A DNA stretch of 64,000 nt from the NCBI GenBank assembly GCA_949752745.1, contig OX457025.1, positions 95,669,804-95,733,803 of the forward strand, written 5' to 3'. This document shows, one piece after another, positions 54,676-61,195 of the stretch (its first letter is position 1; the number at the start of each line of letters is the position of its first letter). Both the position numbers and the translations under genes were made by a program. The stretch comes from Protula sp. h YS-2021. Lineage: Eukaryota; Annelida; Polychaeta; Sabellida; Serpulidae. The notes under the pieces were generated by a model, which worked only from the letters and a program-made list of their open reading frames with translations, searched no databases and was not told where the DNA came from.

Positions 54676-55331
54676 AGCATCCATTTACATGTTTGGTCTC
54701 TGGACCTACAGGCAGTGGCAAAACGTCTCTGGTGAAGGAAATTCTAGAACAAAAGTTGATTCAACCCTCTCCAAAAAGCATTTTATGGCTCTATGCAGCA
54801 GATCAGCCTTTGTACAAGGGAATGAAAGGCGTGGAATTTTACCAAGGCCTTCCAGATGACATTGAAGAGCGTTTTAACCCGAAGAAACCAAACTTACTTA
54901 TCATTGATGACTTAATGACGAAATGTCATAGTGATGAGCGTATGACACGTCTCTTTAGTGTTGGCAGCAGTCATCAAAATCTAAGCATTATCTTTATTGT
55001 GCATAATTTATTCCATCATGGGAAAGAGATGCGAAATATTAGTTTGAATACACATTATATCATTCTGTTTAAAAATCCGAGAGACAGTCAACAAATTAGT
55101 ACATTGGCGCGGCAAATGTATCCTGGAAGATCTCAATTTCTCATAGAAGCCTATCAAGATGCTACTAGCAAACCTCATGGTTATTTATTCATTGATTTAA
55201 AACCAAAGACAAATGATCAACTACGTATTCGTACAGGCATTTTACCAAAAGATACACATTATGTATATATTGATAAAGTAGTGTATGAACAAGAACCAAC
55301 TCATTTGACCATTCGCAGTCAAGATGTCTAA
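54672..55331 (+). CDS. FtsK/HerA-type DNA-packaging ATPase
   Basis: 219 residues starting at the ATG that overlaps the integrase stop (ATGA). Walker A is GPTGSGKTS at residues 11-19 and Walker B is NLLIIDD at 74-80, followed by SIIFIVHNLFHHG, which fits the sensor region of the A32-like family. The protein would pump the element's DNA into capsids. It is in the position expected between integrase and the minor virion genes, is full length for this family, and overlaps the next gene by eight bases. Confidence 0.93.
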   Translation: MKHPFTCLVSGPTGSGKTSLVKEILEQKLIQPSPKSILWLYAADQPLYKGMKGVEFYQGLPDDIEERFNPKKPNLLIIDDLMTKCHSDERMTRLFSVGSSHQNLSIIFIVHNLFHHGKEMRNISLNTHYIILFKNPRDSQQISTLARQMYPGRSQFLIEAYQDATSKPHGYLFIDLKPKTNDQLRIRTGILPKDTHYVYIDKVVYEQEPTHLTIRSQDV

Positions 55332-55650
55332 ACGTATTCGAGCGAACCAGCCGTTTCTTCATTTGCTTGCACGCAGTGGGCCTAAACGACGTAAATCCTT
55401 GCTACAGCAAGCTACAAAAGAGGAATTAACAAGCTTGTTTGAAATTTGTTTGAATATATTGCAAGGACATTTACCCTTAAGCTCAAAACGGTTTAAGGAA
55501 TTTAAACGTGAACGTCATGCGCTACGTACTCTAGCAGATAAGAAGATATCCCTTCGACGAAAAAAGAAGTTGATTAATCAGAAAGGAGGATTCATTGGAG
55601 CTATTGCTAGATTGGCATTGCCCTTGTTAGCCAAACTACTGCTAAAATGA
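55324..55650 (+). CDS. Small basic virion-like protein with C-terminal hydrophobic segment
   Basis: 108 residues, strongly basic (KRIRANQ, KRRKSLLQQ, RRKKKLINQK), ending in GGFIGAIARLALPLLAKLLL, an amphipathic or membrane-active helix. Proteins with this layout lie next to the ATPase in many Maverick and adintovirus-like elements. I take it as a minor core or capsid protein. The Gly-Gly in NQKGGF could be a protease cleavage site. No closer family name is justified. It overlaps both neighbouring genes. Confidence 0.7.
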   Translation: MSKRIRANQPFLHLLARSGPKRRKSLLQQATKEELTSLFEICLNILQGHLPLSSKRFKEFKRERHALRTLADKKISLRRKKKLINQKGGFIGAIARLALPLLAKLLLK

Positions 55651-55784
55651 AACATACGATGAAAATGGTCCTCATTCCTGAATATGAATATAAAATGTTG
55701 CTAGAAAAGAAGGGAAAAGATGGTGAAATCAAAACGAAAGTGAATAAACTTTTACGTGGGAAACGAACACGTGAATGGCTATAG
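55647..55784 (+). CDS. 45-residue basic protein
   Basis: Starts at the ATG overlapping the previous stop (ATGA) and ends TAG ten bases into the next gene. Residues KMVLIPEYEYKMLLEK followed by a Lys/Arg-rich half look like a short helical protein. The Met-Val-Leu-Ile-Pro-Glu-Tyr phrase seems familiar from related elements, but I cannot name it. The tight overlap on both sides is the best evidence that it is real. Confidence 0.55.
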   Translation: MKHTMKMVLIPEYEYKMLLEKKGKDGEIKTKVNKLLRGKRTREWL

Positions 55785-56227
55785 AAATGTCTCAACTTCT
55801 TGGTCGTCATTTACGAACAAGTCACTCTAGGCAGCAAAAGCCCTCATCATCATCATCACCACCTGAAAAGCCAGAAAAGTTATTTTTAAGTCATTTTCAA
55901 CCTATCTATCATGGAAAAATAACACAACTTTTAGCAGAACTGAAGAAATATGGTACGACATGGTCAGACAAGAATGAACTTGTGTTGAAAACGGGTGATA
56001 TTATAGCAAATTCCAACATGGTTGATTTGATGAAAGAAGCATTGGTGGCGACAAGAAGAAAAGAACGAGCCATACCACCACATGGCTGGCATCCATTTAT
56101 CCAGGAAATTGTTGATGCGAATATTCCAAAAACAATGTTTAGTAAAAAGACCACTCGTGACGACATTACAACAGAAATGAAACAACGTCAACAAAGACAG
56201 TTTCCTGAAGGATGGGAAAATTTTTAA
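55775..56227 (+). CDS. Unrecognised 150-residue protein, virion block
   Basis: The N-terminus is a disordered Ser/Pro-rich stretch (QQKPSSSSSPPEKPEK). The rest is probably helical, with YGTTWSDKNELVLKTGDIIA, the basic patch ATRRKERAIPPHGWHPF, and EGWENF at the end. No known domain is seen. The gene overlaps its neighbours by ten and sixteen bases and is in the conserved minor-virion position, so it is probably a structural or assembly factor. Confidence 0.6.
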   Translation: MAIEMSQLLGRHLRTSHSRQQKPSSSSSPPEKPEKLFLSHFQPIYHGKITQLLAELKKYGTTWSDKNELVLKTGDIIANSNMVDLMKEALVATRRKERAIPPHGWHPFIQEIVDANIPKTMFSKKTTRDDITTEMKQRQQRQFPEGWENF

Positions 56228-56424
56228 CATGGCTGAAAGAGCTATGTTGTTGCCAAGACACAACTATTCCTGTAAAAATAAGATGTACAAGTGCTTGTTG
56301 TGAAGGAGAAGTCATAGATCATGTAGATCATCATCATGATGTGAAAGATCGTTTACATACTTGGTCGAATGGCGCGCGCTATCGTGAAGTATATAGACAA
56401 CGTCAACGCACCTATACCATTTAG
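56212..56424 (+). CDS. 70-residue Cys/His-rich protein
   Basis: Begins within the end of the previous gene. It has LKELCCCQ, then RCTSACCEGEVIDHVDHHHD, and then a basic tail (YREVYRQRQRTY). The clustered Cys and His could bind metal. The N-terminal ELCCC could be acylated. No family is recognised. It ends nine bases before the penton-like gene. Confidence 0.55.
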   Translation: MGKFLTWLKELCCCQDTTIPVKIRCTSACCEGEVIDHVDHHHDVKDRLHTWSNGARYREVYRQRQRTYTI

Positions 56425-56432
56425 TTCCCATC

Positions 56433-57191
56433 ATGGAGTCGACAAGCTTTTACATCACTTTGCCTAGCAATGCGAGTATGACCTATTATCCCAACAACAA
56501 GGCTTCGAATTATCAAATTCGTATGCCTCGAACCATTTATCTGAATGGAAAATATGAAGTGGCTTTAGCTGAAATTCAATATCCACATACATGGACAACG
56601 ATGAGACAGGGCATGGACTACTCTATTCAGTATCGACAAGAACTATTCGATGATCCTATTCTTAGCACTCTCGATATTCCTTATGGGTACTATAGAACCA
56701 TACAAGAACTATGTGAGGCAGTCAATGAAGAAGCGACTAATGCTCTGAAACTTACAGAAGCTATTCGAATAAAGTATGATAAGATTAGACGACGTGTGTT
56801 TCTATTTCTCGATTATGGTTATGAAGTGTCCTTTTCCGCTGGATTAGCTGAGATTTTAGGATTTATCCCAGATCACTGGTATACTGAAACATGTACAGCT
56901 GACCATAAAGCGGATGTGAAACAGGGGTTTTATACACTGTATGTGTATTGTAGCATTGGTGAACCACAAGTTGTTGGTGATTATTATGTTCCGTTACTAC
57001 GTTCTGTTGGCATACAAGGTCATGATGGAGATATTATCATGAAAACGTATGGCGAACCGCATTATGTTCCTGTAAACACATCCAAATTTGACATGATAGA
57101 AATGAATATTAAGGACGACACAGGTCATAATGTTCCATTTCAAACTGGAAAGGTGATCTGTAAACTTCATTTTCGACCAAAAGCATTATGA
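56433..57191 (+). CDS. Penton-like minor capsid protein (single jelly roll)
   Basis: 252 residues. The opening SFYITLPSNASMTYYPNNKA with SNYQIRMPRTIYLNGKYEVA is the standard start of Maverick/adintovirus minor capsid proteins: a strand, then YPNN, then LP...L.G.YEVAL.EI. Length and position directly before the major capsid gene agree. It would form the fivefold vertices. It overlaps the following gene by ATGA. No defects were noticed. Confidence 0.88.
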   Translation: MESTSFYITLPSNASMTYYPNNKASNYQIRMPRTIYLNGKYEVALAEIQYPHTWTTMRQGMDYSIQYRQELFDDPILSTLDIPYGYYRTIQELCEAVNEEATNALKLTEAIRIKYDKIRRRVFLFLDYGYEVSFSAGLAEILGFIPDHWYTETCTADHKADVKQGFYTLYVYCSIGEPQVVGDYYVPLLRSVGIQGHDGDIIMKTYGEPHYVPVNTSKFDMIEMNIKDDTGHNVPFQTGKVICKLHFRPKAL

Positions 57192-58927
57192 AAGCTTATA
57201 CACACGATCCGTCTGCATATCGCAACCATTTTCTTCGTCAAGTGGGCGGGGAATTACCAGGATTCAAAGGAGCGCGAATCCAATATGGCGATGGTATTGG
57301 TTCAATACTGGGATCATTGGCTCGCAAAGCTATTCCACTACTTAAGGCTGGGGCTAAGATCGTTGCGCCACATCTTAAGAAGGCTGCAAAGAATGTCGCG
57401 AAAGATGTGACGGGCCGAGTAGCAGAACGTGTGTTTGGTGAACGTGTGTTTGGAGAACAAAAGCGTGTGCAACCGACGAAACGTGCCAGAAGACGAAAAA
57501 CAGCCAGACGGATAACATCAAAATATCGCAAGATATTTTTTAAAGAAAAAAAAATGTCTCTCATTCATAATCATTCGTGTGAATGTAGTCTTTCTCCATT
57601 GGAATGGTTTCACGTACCACCGACGCAAACTGCTGTAGAGAAAAGTTATAATGTTGACTATCAACCACTTACAAGCATTAGAGACGGCGCTCCAATAGAA
57701 TTCTACATTCCTGCGAGTACAGAAGAATATCTAGATTTAAAGAACAGCAAACTTCATATTGTATGTCGCATTCTAAAGGCTGATGGAACAGAGTGTGGCG
57801 CAGATGATAATGTCTCTTGCATCAATGATGTGTTTAATGGGTTATGGTCTAATATTGAATTGTTTCTGAATGATCGTTTGGTTTCGCATAGCAACAATAC
57901 TCATGGTTATACCAGCATTATCTCTCATCTCATCCATGATTCGGAAGAAAGTCTGCATTCTGAGCGCTCTATGCGTCTCATGTACAAGGATACTGCTGGG
58001 TCAATGAATAGTCATGAGGTGAAAAGACCTAATCATGAACAATATGTATCCGGGTTTCATGTCAATGCTGACGGCGGTGACTTGGCTGAGCAAGGAAACA
58101 ATGGCTTACATCATCGTTATTTGCATACTCGTCTTAGCCGTGATGTTATGCTCGCAGGTGGTTTAAGGATAGATTTGTTTGAGCAGGATTGTTATCTTCC
58201 GAATGGCATCAGTTTGAAATTGCGTTTCCATAGACAAAAAGATGACTATGTATTGATGGCTGCAAATAATACCTATAAGGTAGAAGTGAAAGAGGCATTT
58301 TTAACCATTCGCAAAGTGAGGGTGAGTCCAGGTATTCAGTTAGGACATACAGATGCATTGATGAAAAGTCCTGCCAAGATCATCATCACTAGAAAAGAAT
58401 GTAAAGTCTTAGCTATTCCAGCAGGATTTCAGTCTTTTGTGAAAGATAACATCTTTTTGGGTCAATTACCAAATCGTATTGTCATTGGTCTGGTTCATAA
58501 TGAAGCTTTTGGTGGATCAGTATTGAGGAATCCATATGATTTCAAACATTTTGATCTGGACTATATGCAACTGTACACGGATGGTGAACCAGTTCTATCC
58601 AAACCTCTCAAGCTTGACATTACACAGAACAAATACCTGGACGCTTTTGAAACGCTTTACAAATCGTTTGATCGGTTGAATGGTGAGAAAAGTTCCATTA
58701 TAAAACGGGAAGATTGGCCTAGAGGTTATGCTTTATTTTCGTTTGACTTAACACCGGATTATGATGGTGATGATCATTTCCCCCTGATCAAGCATGGGAA
58801 TTTGCGGCTAGAAATGAACTTTGCTACGGCTTTGCAACCTACAATCAATGTCATTGTCTATGCTGAATTTGACAACATTATTGAGATCAGTGCCAATCGC
58901 AGCATTCAATTCGACTACCAGTCATGA
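57188..58927 (+). CDS. pVI-like protein fused in frame to hexon-like major capsid protein
   Basis: A single 579-residue frame holds two proteins usually seen apart. Residues 1-120 are pVI/PX-like: VGGELPGFKGARIQYGDGIG, then amphipathic helices (LARKAIPLLKAGAKIVAPHL) and a basic tail. From Met123 (57554) a hexon-like double-jelly-roll capsid protein begins (MSLIHNHSCECSLSPLEWF, FYIPASTEEYLDL, YTDGEPVLSKPL). The junction is an A-rich run (AAAGAAAAAAAAATG), so the fusion may be a slip in that run, with Met123 the natural capsid start. Both parts look intact. pVI-like proteins link capsid to core and disrupt membranes. Confidence 0.88.
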   Translation: MKAYTHDPSAYRNHFLRQVGGELPGFKGARIQYGDGIGSILGSLARKAIPLLKAGAKIVAPHLKKAAKNVAKDVTGRVAERVFGERVFGEQKRVQPTKRARRRKTARRITSKYRKIFFKEKKMSLIHNHSCECSLSPLEWFHVPPTQTAVEKSYNVDYQPLTSIRDGAPIEFYIPASTEEYLDLKNSKLHIVCRILKADGTECGADDNVSCINDVFNGLWSNIELFLNDRLVSHSNNTHGYTSIISHLIHDSEESLHSERSMRLMYKDTAGSMNSHEVKRPNHEQYVSGFHVNADGGDLAEQGNNGLHHRYLHTRLSRDVMLAGGLRIDLFEQDCYLPNGISLKLRFHRQKDDYVLMAANNTYKVEVKEAFLTIRKVRVSPGIQLGHTDALMKSPAKIIITRKECKVLAIPAGFQSFVKDNIFLGQLPNRIVIGLVHNEAFGGSVLRNPYDFKHFDLDYMQLYTDGEPVLSKPLKLDITQNKYLDAFETLYKSFDRLNGEKSSIIKREDWPRGYALFSFDLTPDYDGDDHFPLIKHGNLRLEMNFATALQPTINVIVYAEFDNIIEISANRSIQFDYQS

Positions 58928-59360
58928 ACACGAAGCAGATTGATGCCATATTGAGTCATGATGTCATGACCAAAGACTTGTTTCAAGGCGTGTTTGCCAT
59001 GGACCAGTTACCATCTTTACAACGCGGCGCCTATGTGATCAACACAGACGATCAAGATGAACCAGGAGAACATTGGGTCGCAGTGTATTATGATAAAGAC
59101 CCTGCAGAATATTTTGACTCTTATGGACTGTTCCCTCTCGATGATCGTTTAGACATGTTTTTAAGAAATGACTATATGTATAATCTATCTCATTACAAAC
59201 GCCAATATCATCGTCATGTGGTTTTTATTGTGTATATTATATATTACATAGAGCTCGAGGTCAGAGTATGTTTGATATTGTGAATATATTAAAAAGAAAG
59301 GATGGTGATTTTATTGTAAAGGATTTTGTATATAGACATTATAAACCACTGTTTTATTAA
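58924..59360 (+). pseudogene. Adenain-like cysteine protease, frameshifted before the catalytic Cys
   Basis: The ATG at 58924 overlaps the capsid stop (ATGA). The first frame contains the catalytic His in GEHWVAVYY and the Asp-containing DPAEYFDSYG of the adenovirus-protease family, but it ends at 59283 in unrelated residues. The nucleophile Cys segment (SCGFYC) and the tail HRARG are in another frame from about 59206 to the TAA at 59358-59360. A single -1-type shift near 59.2 kb therefore separates His and Cys. As written, the product lacks its nucleophile. The protease would mature the capsid proteins. An assembly error or recoding is possible. Confidence 0.85.
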
Positions 59361-59711
59361 TGTTGTTGTTATATTAGTTAAGTTGTTGTTATATTAGTTA
59401 AGTTGTTGTTGTTGTTAAATAAAACAAACCAAGTTTTCAAACAGTCTTGTTTATTGTGTTCTATTTACAAATTCTTAACTATAAACACTATTTACAAAGT
59501 TTACAAACACTATTTACAAACTTTTATTTACAAAGTCTATTTACACTATTTACAAATTCTTAACTACAAACTTTTATTTACACTATTTATAAAGTTTACA
59601 AAGTCTATTTGCACTTAACTACACACTCTTAACTACAAAGTCTATTTACACTATTTACAAACTTTTATTTACACTATTTACACTATTTACAAAATTCTTT
59701 ACTACAAACTC
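59361..59711. repeat. Convergent intergenic region: short tandem repeats and two-way polyadenylation signals
   Basis: GTTGTTGTTATATTAGTTAA is repeated, followed by AATAAA on + at 59418-59423 and TTTATT (AATAAA on -) at 59450-59455. From 59460 to 59745 a 10-30 bp degenerate unit (TATTTACAAACTTTTATTTACA, ACTACAAAGTC) is repeated many times. The site separates the rightward and leftward gene blocks and probably ends transcription from both. Confidence 0.8.
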
Positions 59712-60122
59712 TTAACTACAAAGTCTATTTACACTATTTACAAACTTTTTATTTACAAACACATTCATTTTTTTCAATACATTCATGAATGCATGCCATT
59801 CATTAGAATCTAAATTGATATAGGTATCATAGACATTACATCCATGTTTGTAAATGCTATGAAAGCTCACATAACGCACATCACCAAACTTTATCACTTT
59901 CACAGTTACATGTTCAGACAGTTTCAGTTCATATCCTTCTTCATTTATGTCTATCACGCGCATAGGTTGTGGCAGCTCAATGGATTTGGTACCCCGCATA
60001 AGTTGTATTCCATACTCTTTGAATTCAAGCGTTAGGTTCTTTCCAATCCAATGCTTGTAACAGCGCGTTCCATTCCACTGTGCTGAGGGTGATGTAGTCG
60101 TAGCATTCTGTAAGCTCGTCAT
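59712..60122 (-). CDS. PC4-like protein A (leftward block, last gene)
   Basis: 136 residues from the ATG at 60122, or 95 from the ATG at 59999, which would avoid overlapping the previous gene by 98 bases. The conserved part is YELKLSEHVTVKVIKFGDVR, YVSFHS, YDTYINLDSNEWHAFMNVLK. This is the antiparallel sheet plus C-terminal helix of a PC4-like fold, and it pairs closely with the 51.4-kb protein. A single-stranded-DNA-binding or transcription-assisting role is inferred from the fold. It is the final gene of a leftward series. Confidence 0.65.
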   Translation of the reverse strand: MTSLQNATTTSPSAQWNGTRCYKHWIGKNLTLEFKEYGIQLMRGTKSIELPQPMRVIDINEEGYELKLSEHVTVKVIKFGDVRYVSFHSIYKHGCNVYDTYINLDSNEWHAFMNVLKKMNVFVNKKFVNSVNRLCS

Positions 60123-60375
60123 ATTGGCGAAATTGTACAAACACGTCTAGACCGTTCTCAGTCACACGCACTTCTAATTCATTTGAGACTGCTAGGAGAA
60201 AGCCGGGTATTCTCAACTTGTCTAGATGATCCTTCAACACGGATTGGTCATCAAGCGATAGGACGAGATACTGTCCAAAATGTCGTAGCACAATATCATC
60301 ACATAAGTTTCTCATGTATGAGAATCCATATGTCATGGGTTCATAATCCAACACATAGTCTTCCATCTCGTCCAT
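60025..60375 (-). CDS. PC4-like protein B
   Basis: 116 residues with an acidic N-terminus (MDEMEDYVLDYEPM). The second half NELEVRVTENGLDVFVQFRQ, YDYITLSTVEWNALLQALDW follows the same sheet-and-helix pattern as its neighbours: a charged strand pair, a variable loop, then a Leu-rich stretch with Glu-Trp before the helix. Similarity to canonical PC4 is weak, but similarity to the flanking paralogues is clear. It is separated from the next upstream gene by only five bases. Confidence 0.6.
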   Translation of the reverse strand: MDEMEDYVLDYEPMTYGFSYMRNLCDDIVLRHFGQYLVLSLDDQSVLKDHLDKLRIPGFLLAVSNELEVRVTENGLDVFVQFRQYDELTECYDYITLSTVEWNALLQALDWKEPNA

Positions 60376-60380
60376 GTATT

Positions 60381-60755
60381 TTATACTCGGATGATGTCGA
60401 ACAGTGGATGTTGTATCGCTTCTAGGAATCGTAAGACTGCGCGCCAGTTCTTGATATCAAAGAAGATCAACTGTGCATAGGGTGTATCTGGCACAACTCC
60501 CTTATAATCCTTTGGATAATCCTGTAAAAGATTTCTACAGAATGTCACACGTATCTTAGAATCATATTCAGCCACCGTCACTTCCAGTTTATTTTCAAGT
60601 CTGCGTTCAAACCCAGGTTCAAGCGGTGTGTTTTTAAAGTCTTTCCACACTTCAGGTTTAAACCGATAAGCAGAACTTCTCCGAGAACCCATCATCACTT
60701 CATTCCTCTCATTAACTTTAAGGTAAACACCATCGTCCAACATGAGTGCATTCAT
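60381..60755 (-). CDS. PC4-like protein C
   Basis: 124 residues. The N-terminal half (YLKVNERNEVMMGSRRS, AYRFKPEVWKDFKNT) can itself be read as a short PC4-like strand-helix unit. The C-terminal half (RRLENKLEVTVAEYDSKIRV, YAQLIFFDIKNWRAVLRFLE) is a second one. It may thus be a tandem or duplicated domain. It lies 13 bases from the canonical PC4 gene upstream. Confidence 0.55.
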   Translation of the reverse strand: MNALMLDDGVYLKVNERNEVMMGSRRSSAYRFKPEVWKDFKNTPLEPGFERRLENKLEVTVAEYDSKIRVTFCRNLLQDYPKDYKGVVPDTPYAQLIFFDIKNWRAVLRFLEAIQHPLFDIIRV

Positions 60756-60768
60756 GATTGTTACCTTC

Positions 60769-61131
60769 TTATGACTTGTCGTCTTGTCTGCGAAGCCTTT
60801 TATCCACTTCTTTCACCTGCTTCTTCAGCATTTTCCATTCAGGTATTGTCAGCAAAATTCCCTTTTTTGTTGGACGGTTTTTTCCAGTCCCCTCATCTCT
60901 GAGGTATTTGCGAATGTTTATCACACCTTCATTACTTTGTTTCATAATCTTGATATACTTTCCATTGCCTAGAGAAAGCATTCCATCCCACGACTGTGGT
61001 GTTGGTGCCGTCGCCGTCGCCGTCTCCACTTTTAATTTCTTGATGGTAGTGTCAGGATGTTTCACATTCATGTCTTTCACTGTATCAGCAAGAGTATCCA
61101 TATCCGCTGTTGCAGATCTTTTCCGATTCAT
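60769..61131 (-). CDS. PC4/SUB1-type transcriptional coactivator homologue
   Basis: 120 residues. The N-terminus is a charged, low-complexity tail with a basic patch (KKLK) and a Thr/Ala run. Residues 55-115 are a clear PC4 domain: LGNGKYIKIMKQSNEGVINI, RKYLRDEG, RPTKKGILLTIPEWKMLKKQ. The pattern G-K/R-strand, I.IR.Y, KKGI.L....W..LK matches cellular PC4. PC4 binds single-stranded DNA as a dimer and stimulates RNA polymerase II transcription, so it may serve either transcription or replication of the element. It is the first gene downstream of a TATA box and the best anchor for the weaker paralogues. Confidence 0.88.
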   Translation of the reverse strand: MNRKRSATADMDTLADTVKDMNVKHPDTTIKKLKVETATATAPTPQSWDGMLSLGNGKYIKIMKQSNEGVINIRKYLRDEGTGKNRPTKKGILLTIPEWKMLKKQVKEVDKRLRRQDDKS

Positions 61132-61182
61132 GTTGACGCTTCAGTGTTCACACCTCAACTGACTCTCAAGTTGAAGTGTCTC

Positions 61183-61195
61183 CCCCTTATATACT
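61183..61195 (-). promoter_or_regulatory. TATA box of the leftward PC4 gene series
   Basis: On the minus strand the sequence is AGTATATAAGGGGGAG, with TATATAAG at 61193-61186. It is about 55 bp before the PC4 ATG (61131), leaving room for a short leader. The box overlaps the stop codon of the DNA polymerase gene (61187-61189). Confidence 0.65.
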
